DNA from: UBA1724 sp051884615
GTDB lineage: Bacteria; Verrucomicrobiota; Lentisphaeria; Oligosphaerales; Oligosphaeraceae
DNA: 62,263 nt
Direction of reading: 5' to 3'
NCBI GenBank assembly: GCA_051884615.1
Contig: JBJEVT010000017.1
Location: forward strand, 1-62,263
Below the pieces are notes generated by a model, which ran no database searches, was not told the DNA's origin, and saw only the letters and a program-made list of their open reading frames with translations. This document shows, piece after piece, positions 23,514 through 31,599 of the stretch (position 1 is the stretch's first letter; each line of letters begins with the position of its first letter). A program made the position numbers and the translations under genes.

Positions 23514-24505
23514 TGAGCCAGCCTCCCCAGCTTCTCCAGGGCGGCGCCGCCATCAATGGACCGCTCCGCCAGGGGAATGCCCTCCTCCAGGCTCCCGGCA
23601 AGGCCGGAGACCAGGCACACGGCGGCGGCATTCAGCAGGACGGCGCCCCGGCGGGCGGTGCGGTCCTCTCCGGAGAGGATGGTGCGGAGAATCCGGAGAT
23701 TCTCCACGGGATCCCCGCCTTCCAGGGTGCCCGTCCGCAGCTCGGCGGGCAGCAGCTTCTCCGGGTCCACCACGAAGCGGGTGATCTCCCCCTTCCGCAG
23801 CAGCGCCACCTGGTTCCGCGCCAGACTGCTGAACTCGTCCAGTCCATCTTCGCTGTGGACAATCATGGCATTCTCCACGCCCAGGTTCCGGAGCACTTCC
23901 GCGAAGGGGGTCAGCAGGGAATCCCGGCAGACGCCCACCACCATGTTCTGGGCGCGGGCGGGATTGGCCAGGGGACCCACCAGATTGAAGACCGTGCGGA
24001 TGCCCAGGGCCTTCCGCAGGGGAGCCACCTTGGCCATCACGGGATGGAGGGTGCGGGCGAAGAGGAAGGCAATCCCGTTCTCCGCCAGGGAGCGTTCCAG
24101 CGCCTCGGGGGATGCCTCCACGGGGACTCCCGCCATCTCCAGGACATCCGCGGCGCCGCAGCGGGAGGAGACCGCCCGGTTGCCGTGCTTGGCCATGGTG
24201 ATTCCCGCGCCGGCCGCCACCAGGGCGGCGGTGGTGGAGATATTGAAGGAGCGTCCTCCGTCGCCGCCGGTTCCCACGATGTCCGCGCAGCGTCCCGCGA
24301 AGCGGACGGGGGTCATGTTTTCCCGGAGGAACCGGGTGCATCCGGTGAACTCCTCCACGGCCTCGCCCCGGGAGGACATCACGGACAGCAACCCTGCCGC
24401 CGCCTCCAGGGACTCGCCCTGGGAGATGCCCTCCATCATGGAGAAACTCTCTTGCTCAGACAGGGTCTCCCCCGCCACGACTTTTTTCAGCAAATCTTTC
24501 AGCAT
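23510..24505 (-). CDS. trpD: Anthranilate phosphoribosyltransferase
   Basis: A 331-residue enzyme adding phosphoribose from PRPP to anthranilate. The PRPP loop is DIVGTGGDGGRSFNISTTAAL; the anthranilate and Mg sites are KHGNRAVSSRCGAADVLE and HSEDGLDEFS; VFNLVGPLANPARA is also conserved. It is not fused to TrpG, unlike E. coli TrpGD. It overlaps the trpG end by seven bases. Confidence 0.97.
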   Translation of the reverse strand: MLKDLLKKVVAGETLSEQESFSMMEGISQGESLEAAAGLLSVMSSRGEAVEEFTGCTRFLRENMTPVRFAGRCADIVGTGGDGGRSFNISTTAALVAAGAGITMAKHGNRAVSSRCGAADVLEMAGVPVEASPEALERSLAENGIAFLFARTLHPVMAKVAPLRKALGIRTVFNLVGPLANPARAQNMVVGVCRDSLLTPFAEVLRNLGVENAMIVHSEDGLDEFSSLARNQVALLRKGEITRFVVDPEKLLPAELRTGTLEGGDPVENLRILRTILSGEDRTARRGAVLLNAAAVCLVSGLAGSLEEGIPLAERSIDGGAALEKLGRLAQ

Positions 24506-25086
24506 GAGATAGAAGCCTCCTTAAGAAAGTTACGGATCTGTTCTTTTCCCTCCTGGGTCAAAATGGATTCGGGATGGTATTGAATGCCCTCCACCACCGC
24601 CTCTCCGGGGACGCAACGCCGAACCCCCATGATCTCCCCGTCCTGGGTCTCGGCGGTCACCGCCAATTCCGCGGGAAGGCTTTCCCGCTCCAGCGCCAGG
24701 GAGTGATAGCGCACCGCCAGGAAATCCTGGGGCAGTCCGGCAAAGAGTCCTTTGCCATCATGCCGGATGGGGGAGGTCTTTCCGTGCATGATGGCCTTGG
24801 CGTGGACGACCTTGGCGCCCAGGGCGGCGCCGATGGCCTGGTGGCCCAGGCAGACCCCCAGCAGGGGCACCCTGCCCATGGCCTCCTTCACCACCCCCAT
24901 CAGGCAGCCTGCCTCCTGGGGACGCCCCGGCCCCGGGGAGAGGAGAATGGCCTGGGGCTTCAGCGCCAGCACCTCCTGGGGCGTCACCTCCCGGTTTCGC
25001 CGCACCTCCACCTCCAGCCCCAAAGACGCCAGCATGTGCACCAGGTTGTAGGTGAAGGAATCGTAGTTGTCCAGCATGAAAATCAT
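24499..25086 (-). CDS. trpG: Anthranilate synthase glutamine amidotransferase subunit
   Basis: A 195-residue class I glutaminase that supplies ammonia to TrpE. The motifs are MLDNYDSFTYNLVHML, ILLSPGPGRPQEAG, the nucleophile Cys in LLGVCLGHQAIGA and the His-Glu pair in GIQYHPESILT. Start MIFMLDNYDSF is fixed by the family and by a four-base ATGA overlap with trpE; GGAGGA precedes it. May also serve folate synthesis, as no separate pabA is seen here. Confidence 0.96.
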   Translation of the reverse strand: MIFMLDNYDSFTYNLVHMLASLGLEVEVRRNREVTPQEVLALKPQAILLSPGPGRPQEAGCLMGVVKEAMGRVPLLGVCLGHQAIGAALGAKVVHAKAIMHGKTSPIRHDGKGLFAGLPQDFLAVRYHSLALERESLPAELAVTAETQDGEIMGVRRCVPGEAVVEGIQYHPESILTQEGKEQIRNFLKEASISC

Positions 25087-26558
25087 CGCAGTCCTCCTTC
25101 CGCAAACTCCACGGCCCGGAACAGGGCGCGGGCTTTGTTGAGTGTCTCTTGATATTCCGTCTCGGGGACGGAGTCCGCCACCACGCCGCATCCGGCCTGG
25201 ACGGTCAGACGGCCCTTCCGCACTTCCAGGGTGCGGATGACGATGGCCAGATCCATGTTGCCGTCGTAGCTGAAGTATCCCACGGCGCCGCCATAGACGC
25301 CCCGGGGCCCGGGCTCCAGCTCCCGGATGATTTCCATGGCCCGGATCTTGGGGGCGCCGGAGAGGGTGCCGGCGGGGAATGCGGAGGCCACCAGGTCGAA
25401 GGCGTCGCAGTCCTTCCGGAGGCGTCCCGTCACATTGCTGACCAGGTGCATCACATGGGAGTAGCGCTCCACGTGCATGAAGCGGGAGACCTCCACGGAG
25501 CCCGGCTCGGCGGTGCGTCCGATGTCGTTGCGTCCCAGATCCACCAGCATGAGATGCTCCGCCCGCTCCTTTTCATCGGCCAGGAGGGACTCCTCCAGCT
25601 GCCGGTCCTGCTCCGGCGTCATGCCCCGGGGCCGGGTTCCGGCGATGGGGCGCACCTCGGAGACGCCGTCCTGGAGTTTCACCAGGGTTTCGGGGGAGGA
25701 GCCCACCAGGACCTGTTCCCCCAGCTTCAGATAGAACATGTAGGGGGAGGGATTCACGATACGCAGGGCGCGGTAGAAGAGGAAAGGATGGAGATTGCTC
25801 TCCCCCTGGAAAGCCTGGGAGGGCACCACTTGGATCACATCCCCCTCCACGATGTGCTCCTTGGCCTTCCGCACCATCTCCAGGAAATCTCCCTTCGCCA
25901 TCACGGGATGCAGCTCACCATGACGTCCCGGGCAGACGGCGATGTGCCGTGCCACGGGGCGCTGCAGGCGTGCCGTCAGGGCGGAGAGGCGTTCCTGCGC
26001 ATGGGTGTAGGCCTCCTCCAGTCCCGGGAACCGGGAGACATGGACATTGAGGATCACCTTGATGGTGTGCCGCCGGTTGTCGAAGGCGATGATTTCATCG
26101 GTGAGGAGGAAGGCGCAGATCGGGACGTCCAGGGGGCGCTTCGGGGGAGGCAGCTCCTCGAAGAGTCCCGCCGCCTCGTAGGTCAGATACCCGATGGCGC
26201 CGCCGGGCATGGGGGGCAGGCTGGCGTCCACCGCCACGGGCTCTCCTCCGATGAGGGAGCGGAGGGCGTTCAGGGGATTGCCCTGGAACTTCAGGGCGGT
26301 CCTGCGGCCCTGGGCCACATGGTAGGGAACGCCGTCCTGCACCAGGAAGAGCCCGTGGGGATTCACGCCCAGGAAGGAGTACCGGCCGGGCAGCTCCCCG
26401 CCCTCCACGCTCTCCAGCAGGACCACGTTGTCGTCGTCCACGAAGCGTTCCAGGACGGAGACAGGGGTTTCCATGTCCCCGCAGATTTCCCGGAACACGG
26501 GCACCACTTCGCCGGTGGCGGCTAGTTCTCGAAATCGGCTAAAGGTTGTTTCCTGCAT
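25083..26558 (-). CDS. trpE: Anthranilate synthase component I
   Basis: A 491-residue chorismate-using enzyme making anthranilate. The N-terminal feedback-binding region contains VVLLESVEGGELPGRYSFLG, where the LLES element binds tryptophan. The catalytic C-terminal half has IAGTRPRGMTPEQD, DLGRNDIGR, HLVSNVTGRLR, FPAGTLSGAPKIRAMEII and QAGCGVVADSVPETEYQET. AGGAGT lies eight bases before the ATG. It is the first structural gene after the attenuator leader and is subject to both feedback inhibition (family knowledge) and attenuation (seen in sequence). Confidence 0.97.
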   Translation of the reverse strand: MQETTFSRFRELAATGEVVPVFREICGDMETPVSVLERFVDDDNVVLLESVEGGELPGRYSFLGVNPHGLFLVQDGVPYHVAQGRRTALKFQGNPLNALRSLIGGEPVAVDASLPPMPGGAIGYLTYEAAGLFEELPPPKRPLDVPICAFLLTDEIIAFDNRRHTIKVILNVHVSRFPGLEEAYTHAQERLSALTARLQRPVARHIAVCPGRHGELHPVMAKGDFLEMVRKAKEHIVEGDVIQVVPSQAFQGESNLHPFLFYRALRIVNPSPYMFYLKLGEQVLVGSSPETLVKLQDGVSEVRPIAGTRPRGMTPEQDRQLEESLLADEKERAEHLMLVDLGRNDIGRTAEPGSVEVSRFMHVERYSHVMHLVSNVTGRLRKDCDAFDLVASAFPAGTLSGAPKIRAMEIIRELEPGPRGVYGGAVGYFSYDGNMDLAIVIRTLEVRKGRLTVQAGCGVVADSVPETEYQETLNKARALFRAVEFAEGGLR

Positions 26559-26623
26559 AGTGATGACTCCTGAGGGAGGGGGAGAATTTGGGGAGAAGAG
26601 GAAGAGGGGGTGGCGGGGGGAAC

Positions 26624-26670
26624 AAAAAAAACCGCACCCAGTCCTGATTGGGATTCAGGTCTGGATGCGG
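26624..26670 (-). terminator. Second trp leader terminator (attenuator)
   Basis: On the minus strand CCGCATCCAGACCTGA and TCAGGACTGGGTGCGG form a long stem with a seven-base loop, followed by eight U. It lies about 65 bases before trpE and after the trp leader peptide, in the classic attenuator position. Confidence 0.9.
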
Positions 26671-26673
26671 CAC

Positions 26674-26709
26674 AAAAAAAGCGGGTTGAAGATGATTTCT
26701 TCAATCCGC
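26674..26709 (-). terminator. First trp leader terminator (attenuator)
   Basis: On the minus strand GCGGATTGAAGA and TCTTCAACCCGC form a 12-bp stem with a five-base loop, followed by seven U. It comes immediately before the second terminator, so the leader has two stops in series. Confidence 0.85.
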
Positions 26710-26762
26710 CAAGTCTGATTCTATCGCTTTATTCGGACGCAAACAATCCAGCCCTGACGGAA

Positions 26763-26816
26763 TCACCGCCAACGCCACCAGAAAAAGGTCGTAGGATTGT
26801 TGCCCGGATTTTGCAT
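26763..26816 (-). CDS. trpL: trp operon leader peptide
   Basis: A 17-residue open frame, MQNPGNNPTTFFWWRWR, whose last five residues hold three Trp codons. Ribosomes short of charged tRNA-Trp would stall there. AACAATCC inside the leader codons (26801-26794) is perfectly complementary to GGATTGTT (26749-26742) after the stop, the expected 1:2 pairing; the two terminators follow. The promoter's -10 box lies so close (26831-26826) that the transcript would begin only a few bases before the ATG, leaving no room for a ribosome site, so the leader is probably translated from a leaderless 5' end. Confidence 0.88.
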   Translation of the reverse strand: MQNPGNNPTTFFWWRWR

Positions 26817-26825
26817 AATGCCCGT

Positions 26826-26853
26826 ACTGTAACGGGGTCCCGCCACTTTGCAA
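26826..26853 (-). promoter_or_regulatory. Promoter of the trp operon
   Basis: Minus strand -35 TTGCAA (26853-26848), 16-base spacer, -10 TACAGT (26831-26826) followed by ACGGG. The -10 plus AC matches the TATAGTAC motif seen before other genes here. The start point would fall near 26819, beside the trpL ATG. No TrpR operator palindrome is obvious. Confidence 0.75.
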
Positions 26854-26899
26854 GGTCTGGAGAAACTCTTTTTTTCGAGAAATTTTTCCCGGGGCGTCC

Positions 26900-27991
26900 T
26901 CACGGGGTCCATAGAATTTCCGGCCTGCCCATGACCAGACGACGGATGGAGAACCCCTCCTTTTCCAGGGCGTCCTCGTTGCGCCGTGGCTCGTCCCAGG
27001 GATGTTGGGAGAGGGTGTATTTGGAATGGTGGACCGTGATGATTTCCTTCGCCCCCAAGTCCCGGCAGACCAGGGGCAATTCCTCCGGCAGGGTATGGAT
27101 TTGCGCCCAGTCCGGATTGTATTGTCCATTCTCCAGAATGGCCAGGTCGATATGGGGGAAGGCGGCGCCGATTTCCCGGAAATGGGGGCCATACCCGCTG
27201 TCGCCCCCCAGATAGATGCGTCGTCCGGCGGGGGTTTCCAGGAGGAAGGAAGCCCACAGAGTCTGGTTTCGGCGAAGGCCCCGTCCCGAGAAATGCCGTG
27301 CCGGGAGGCAATGGAGGGTGAAGCCGTCCCCCAGGTCGATGCTTTCCCGCCAGTCCAGCTCCGCGAGCTTTTCCTCCGGATATCCCCAGCGGGCGAAATG
27401 CTCCCCCACCCCCAGGGGCAGCAGAACCCGGGAGACGGAGGGCTGCAGCTCCTTCACCGTCTGGCAATCCAGGTGGTCCCAGTGGTCGTGGGTGACGAGG
27501 AGCCAGTCGCAGGGAGGCAGATCCGAGGGCTTCCACAGGTCCGTGCCGGGATAGGGGCGGTTCATCCAGCGGAAGGGCGCCGCCTTGGCGAAGACGGGAT
27601 CCACCAGAAGACGCCTCCCCTCGATTTGCAGAAGATAGGAGGAGTGGCCGAACCAGACGATGCCATCCTCCCGCCGCGACCAGGCGTGGAGGTCCGTTTT
27701 CTCCGCGGGCACCGGCGTTCCGGGCCGGGTCTCCCGCCGGGGCTGGGTGAGAAACTCCCACATCGCCGCCAGACTGTTCCGGGAGGAGGTCATCACCTCC
27801 GTCTCCACGGGATAGCGGAAGGCGCCCTCCCGATAGTGGGGCGACTGACGGATTCGCTCCAGGCGCTTTCCGGAGGGCAATCGTCCGAAGGAGGGGGAAT
27901 GGAGAATCCCCCATCCCGCCAACACCAGCGCCGCCGGCACGAGGAACAGGATCGCCAACATCTTGATTCTCAATGTGTTCTTTCTTGGCAT
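26900..27991 (-). CDS. Membrane-anchored metallo-beta-lactamase-fold hydrolase (NAPE-PLD/UlaG-like)
   Basis: A 363-residue protein with an N-terminal membrane anchor (IKMLAILFLVPAALVLAGWGIL). The hydrolase domain starts GIVWFGHSSYLLQIEGRRLLVDPVF, followed by the metal motif LLVTHDHWDHLD, IYLGGDSGYGPHF and a late His in ITVHHSKYTLSQHPWDEP. This order matches the NAPE-PLD-like branch, which includes phosphodiesterases and RomA-like proteins; the true substrate is unknown. The start at 27991 (MPRKNTLRIKM) is chosen for the anchor. It lies upstream of, and separate from, the trp promoter. Confidence 0.8.
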   Translation of the reverse strand: MPRKNTLRIKMLAILFLVPAALVLAGWGILHSPSFGRLPSGKRLERIRQSPHYREGAFRYPVETEVMTSSRNSLAAMWEFLTQPRRETRPGTPVPAEKTDLHAWSRREDGIVWFGHSSYLLQIEGRRLLVDPVFAKAAPFRWMNRPYPGTDLWKPSDLPPCDWLLVTHDHWDHLDCQTVKELQPSVSRVLLPLGVGEHFARWGYPEEKLAELDWRESIDLGDGFTLHCLPARHFSGRGLRRNQTLWASFLLETPAGRRIYLGGDSGYGPHFREIGAAFPHIDLAILENGQYNPDWAQIHTLPEELPLVCRDLGAKEIITVHHSKYTLSQHPWDEPRRNEDALEKEGFSIRRLVMGRPEILWTP

Positions 27992-28071
27992 GGTCGCAAC
28001 GCCGCCCCCTCCCTCCCCTTTCGGGGGGACGGGCAAGGTCGGTTCCCGGCGTCGCCGGGAGAAGGGGCGCT

Positions 28072-28176
28072 TCAAGCAGAGAGGAACGCCGCCAGGAGGG
28101 CGGTCAGCCCCAGGACAAGCACCACCGCCAGCAGCGCCTTCCACAGGCGCATCTGGATGGTCCGGTTCTCCATCAT
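28072..28176 (-). CDS. Possible 34-residue single-pass membrane protein
   Basis: An open frame starting with two ATG codons encodes MENRTIQMRLWKALLAVV and a continuing hydrophobic helix ending AAFLSA. The pattern, a short charged N-terminus then one membrane helix, is typical of small bacterial membrane proteins. It sits between the Fe-ADH gene and the metallohydrolase gene on the same strand with short gaps, but no clear ribosome site is present. Confidence 0.4.
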   Translation of the reverse strand: MMENRTIQMRLWKALLAVVLVLGLTALLAAFLSA

Positions 28177-28198
28177 GAGGGACATTCCCGGAAACGGC

Positions 28199-29365
28199 TC
28201 AACGATAGGATTCCGTGAGAATCTTCACCACATCCTGGTCGGAAAGAGGAACCGGGTCGCAGTCGAAGAGATGGGCCACGGCCTTGCGGGCGAGCTGGGC
28301 CATGCCGGGGAACTCCTCGGGCCGGATACCGTAGTCGCTCATCTTCAAGTCGTCCACCCCGCAGGCTTTCTGCAACTCCTCCAGCGCCGTCAGGAAATCC
28401 TCCGGGCGGGAGGCATCCTCCCTGCCCATCAGCCGCGCCATCTCGATGAAGCGTTCCGGGCACGCCCCCGCCTGGATGAGATGGCGGTAGTAGGCCAGGG
28501 AGATCATGATCAGGCCCGCGCCGTGGGGCAGTTCCTGGTGTTCCCCGGAGAGAGCGTGCTCGATGGAGTGTTCGCTGGTGCAAGTGCCCGCCATCATGGA
28601 ATATCCGCTCATGGTGTTGGCGAAAGCCAAATCCGTGCGGGCCTCCAAATCCCGGCCCTCCGCCACCGCCCGGGGCAGACTGCGGGCCACCCGGCGAATC
28701 GCCTCCCGCTCCACCATGGCCGCCATCTCGTTCCCGAATTTGGAGATGAACCCCTCCGTGGAATGGAAGAGCGCGTCAAATCCCTGGTAGGCCGTGAATT
28801 TGGGCGGCACCGTCAGCATCAGCGTGGGATCCACCACGGACAAGACGGGGCAAGGCCCGAAGAAAGCCGCCTTCTCATGGGTGACGGGGCTGGTGATGAC
28901 GGAGCCTCCGTCCACCTCGGAGCCGGTTCCCGCGCTGGTGGTGATGGCGACGGTGGGCAGGGGGGCGGCATGGAAGGGGCGGTGTTCCGAGGTGCCCGTG
29001 GCCATGTAGTCCCACACCCGGCCTCCCTGCTGGGGAATCATGGCGGCGATGGCCTTGGCGGCGTCGATGACGCTTCCCCCGCCCAAGGCGATGACGAAAT
29101 CCACTTCGTGGAGGCGGCCGAACTCCACCCCCTCCTGCACCACAGGCTCCAGGGGATTGGCGGCGATCTTGTCATAGAGGACATGGGCGACCCCCGACTG
29201 CGCCAGTTCTTTCTTCAGGGCCTCCAAAGAACCGTTGAGGCGGGTGGATTTTCCCGTGGAGATGACCAGGAGCGCCTTTTTGCCGGGCAGGGTCTCTTTG
29301 TGGAGTTCCTGGAGTTTGCCTGGCCCGAAAAGGACCTTGGTGGGAACGTGGAAGGTGTAGCTCAT
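28199..29365 (-). CDS. Iron-containing alcohol dehydrogenase
   Basis: A 388-residue group III alcohol dehydrogenase, reducing aldehydes or oxidising alcohols with NAD(P)H. The nucleotide loop is DFVIALGGGSVIDAAKAIA, with TTSAGTGSEV conserved after it. The Fe2+ ligands are expected in DALFHSTEGFI, SEHSIEHALSG and LPHGAGLIM, where the His residues are present. It starts MSYTFHVPTKVLFGPGKL as usual. Substrate cannot be read from sequence. Located 31 bases after a secreted hydrolase gene, probably the same transcript. In anaerobes such enzymes dispose of reductant. Confidence 0.93.
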   Translation of the reverse strand: MSYTFHVPTKVLFGPGKLQELHKETLPGKKALLVISTGKSTRLNGSLEALKKELAQSGVAHVLYDKIAANPLEPVVQEGVEFGRLHEVDFVIALGGGSVIDAAKAIAAMIPQQGGRVWDYMATGTSEHRPFHAAPLPTVAITTSAGTGSEVDGGSVITSPVTHEKAAFFGPCPVLSVVDPTLMLTVPPKFTAYQGFDALFHSTEGFISKFGNEMAAMVEREAIRRVARSLPRAVAEGRDLEARTDLAFANTMSGYSMMAGTCTSEHSIEHALSGEHQELPHGAGLIMISLAYYRHLIQAGACPERFIEMARLMGREDASRPEDFLTALEELQKACGVDDLKMSDYGIRPEEFPGMAQLARKAVAHLFDCDPVPLSDQDVVKILTESYR

Positions 29366-29396
29366 AGGAAAGTTCCTCCGTTTTTTGGGGATGTTC

Positions 29397-30458
29397 TCAA
29401 TGGGACGATGACGGGAAAACGGGCAGATGCCGACGCAGCCACTGCTCCACCAGGGCGGCGATGGCGTCGCTGTTCAGCTCCTGGAAGAGGAAATGGCTGT
29501 TGCCCCGCATGCCCGCCTTGGGCAACTCCAGGACTTCCGCGTCGCCGCCTGCCTGCCGGTAGGCCTCCGCAAAGGCCAGGGACTGATCCCGCACCTTGCG
29601 CCAGAATCCCGTGGTGTGGAGATCCTCGGGGCCCTGGTCGATGCCGTCCCCGAAGAGGACCAGAACCGGCACCCGGGCGGCAAGAAGGGCGGCAAAGTGC
29701 TCGCCGCCGGGCTCCGGGCAGAACCCGGGCTCCACCGCCACAATGGCGGCCACGTTCTCCGGCAGCGTGGCCCAGCCCACCCGGCCTCCCTGGGAATGGG
29801 TCACATACACCGCCTTCCGGCCCGTGCGCGACTTGACTTGGCGAAAGACCTCCCCCAGGGCCGCCCCGAACAGCGCCTCGTCGTAATCCCCCGTGCTGGG
29901 CGTGCCTTGGCGCAGAAACTGGTTCAACGCCTCCTCCCCGGGGGGAAACTGGGAGCCGGCATAGCGCTCCGGGGGAATGCGCCCGATGCGGAAATGGGTA
30001 TACCACGCCTGGTCCCCCGGGAGATACTCCTTCTCCTCCAGGCCCGGGGCATCGGGAAAGGCACAAGGCATCCGCGCCGTGGACCCCGCCTCCCCGCGCC
30101 GGGGCTGATCCACCAGAAAGACCCCGTGCCCCCGCCGCAGGAAATACTCCGACCACCCGGCACGACCGTCCGGGGTCCCCATCCAGCAGAGACGGGACTG
30201 GCCAAAGCCGTGGAGAAAGACCATGGGCAACCCCAGGTCATCCTCGGGAATCTGGAAAAGGACACTGGCGTGGTCCACATGGGAGGTGTTCCCCGCCCGG
30301 GAGACATCCAGCCAATTCTTCCCGGGATCGTATTCCCCCGGCACCGGAAGGGTCACTGCGCCGCCCGCCGAGAAAAAACCCTGGGAGGAAAGACGCAAAG
30401 GTTCACTCGCACTCAACACGGATGCCAACATGACAAAAGACAGAAAAAAGGACTTCAT
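29397..30458 (-). CDS. Secreted alpha/beta-hydrolase (esterase-like)
   Basis: A 353-residue protein with a signal peptide (MKSFFLSFVMLASVLSAS). The hydrolase core has the oxyanion strand MVFLHGFGQSRLCW, a lid with a prominent PRRGEAG segment, nucleophile elbow VYVTHSQGGRVGW, acid region VPVLVLFGDGID and catalytic His in GMRGNSHFLFQELN. Family members act on esters outside the cytoplasm; the real substrate is unknown. GAGGAAG precedes the ATG at 30458; the upstream extension of the frame has no ribosome site. Likely co-transcribed with the alcohol dehydrogenase. Confidence 0.85.
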   Translation of the reverse strand: MKSFFLSFVMLASVLSASEPLRLSSQGFFSAGGAVTLPVPGEYDPGKNWLDVSRAGNTSHVDHASVLFQIPEDDLGLPMVFLHGFGQSRLCWMGTPDGRAGWSEYFLRRGHGVFLVDQPRRGEAGSTARMPCAFPDAPGLEEKEYLPGDQAWYTHFRIGRIPPERYAGSQFPPGEEALNQFLRQGTPSTGDYDEALFGAALGEVFRQVKSRTGRKAVYVTHSQGGRVGWATLPENVAAIVAVEPGFCPEPGGEHFAALLAARVPVLVLFGDGIDQGPEDLHTTGFWRKVRDQSLAFAEAYRQAGGDAEVLELPKAGMRGNSHFLFQELNSDAIAALVEQWLRRHLPVFPSSSH

Positions 30459-30563
30459 CTTCCTCGCTCTCGCTTCGGATTTCCTCAGACTGAAGACACG
30501 ACATCCCGCCTGGGCTCCCACGGAAAATCCCGCGTCGGATCCAGGCGTTTCCTTACCCTACAC

Positions 30564-30580
30564 CTTGCAGTTACTGCAAG
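30564..30580. promoter_or_regulatory. Inverted repeat upstream of the hydrolase gene, possible operator
   Basis: CTTGCAG-TTA-CTGCAAG, a perfect 7-bp inverted repeat centred about 115 bases before the minus-strand hydrolase start and about 300 bases before rex. The symmetry and spacer suit a dimeric regulator. The rest of the 30459-30876 gap shows no gene and only weak promoter-like sequence. Confidence 0.35.
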
Positions 30581-30876
30581 TCAAATCCTTTGCCCGAAGA
30601 TTCGAGCAAAAGGGGGCGGCAGGGGGATGGATTCTCCTTTTGCCCCGCCCCTGTCGTTCGCCTCCCGACGGTGGCGGCGCCGTCAAACCCAAGGGGATGA
30701 AAAGAAGGGACGCTCCGGGACAGCGCTTTCCTCCGTGCGCGGGGGGGCATTTCCTTTCCCCCGCCCCTTCCTGGGGAGCCCGTTCAAATTCGGGGGGGGA
30801 ATGAGGCATATCCCCTCTTGGATGATACATTAAGAGCATATCGCGCACCCCCCAACTCCCCCTGTCCTTCTTCGTC

Positions 30877-31530
30877 ATGAAGCTCCCCCGCACCCCCACC
30901 ATGCGTCGCATGCCCACCTATCTGCACCGCCTTTTGCGGATGCAGGCGGCGGGGGAGGAGTGGATTTCCTGCGCGGATTTGGCGGCCTACATGAACATTC
31001 CCCATATTCTGGTGAGGAAGGACGTTGCCATGACGGGGCTGCGGGGGAATCGCCGCTATGGGTTTCGGGTGAACGAGCTGATTGAGGCGATTCTGCGTTT
31101 TGTGGGGTGGGATCGTCCCTCCACGGCGACCCTGGTGGGGGCGGGCGCCCTGGGGACTGCCCTTCTGGGCTTTTCGGATTTCGCCACCTATCACTTCTCC
31201 ATCACGTCGGTCTTCGACTCCGATCCGGCGAAAATCGGGAAGGAAGTCCATGGATTTCCCATCTACGACATTGCGGAAATCCGCACGCGCCTAAAGCATT
31301 TCTCCCCGAAGATCGGCATTCTCTGCGTGCCGGCCGTGGGCGCCCAGCTGACCTCGGACATTCTGGTCTCCCTGGGCATCCGCTATATCTGGAACTTCGC
31401 CAACGTCTGCCTCCAGGTGCCCCCGGGCGTCATCGTGCAGCGGGAGGTCATCGCCGGCGGCCTGGCGGTGCTTTCGGCGAAGATCAAGCAGACGGAGGCG
31501 GGGGAATCGGCGGGCGGCGAGGTTGAATAA
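30877..31530 (+). CDS. rex: Rex-type redox-sensing transcriptional repressor
   Basis: A 217-residue regulator that senses the NADH/NAD+ ratio. The N-terminal winged helix (PTYLHRLLRMQAAGEEWISCADLAAYMNI, then RKDVAMTGLRGNRRYGFRV) is followed by a Rossmann domain with VGAGALGTALL as the dinucleotide loop and DSDPAKIGKEVHGFPIYD. The C-terminal swap helix region is GLAVLSAKIKQTE. Rex usually represses anaerobic NADH-recycling genes; the Fe-ADH gene nearby is a reasonable target by context, but no canonical Rex box was found in front of it. The 31-bp palindrome begins three bases after its stop. Confidence 0.93.
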   Translation: MKLPRTPTMRRMPTYLHRLLRMQAAGEEWISCADLAAYMNIPHILVRKDVAMTGLRGNRRYGFRVNELIEAILRFVGWDRPSTATLVGAGALGTALLGFSDFATYHFSITSVFDSDPAKIGKEVHGFPIYDIAEIRTRLKHFSPKIGILCVPAVGAQLTSDILVSLGIRYIWNFANVCLQVPPGVIVQREVIAGGLAVLSAKIKQTEAGESAGGEVE

Positions 31531-31532
31531 TA

Positions 31533-31563
31533 TTATAACTCCTTGAAATACAACGAGTTATAA
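31533..31563. repeat. 31-bp palindromic element, copy 2
   Basis: Arms of 13 bases (TTATAACTCCTTG and CAACGAGTTATAA) with one mismatch surround a five-base centre AAATA. It lies between the convergent rex and pseudopilin genes. There is no T-run after the stem on either strand, so it is a poor standard terminator. Confidence 0.8.
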
Positions 31564-31599
31564 CAAAATACCCCAGGATTTTTGTCTGAAGAGGGGGTT

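Noticed and set aside
27002..29836. Long plus-strand open frame across the metallohydrolase and Fe-ADH region
   Set aside because: Antisense shadow; both minus-strand genes have intact catalytic motifs.
31533..31563. 31-bp palindrome considered as a Rex operator
   Set aside because: It lies after rex, between convergent genes, and does not fit the TTGTGA..TCACAA-type Rex box; identical elements occur far from redox genes.
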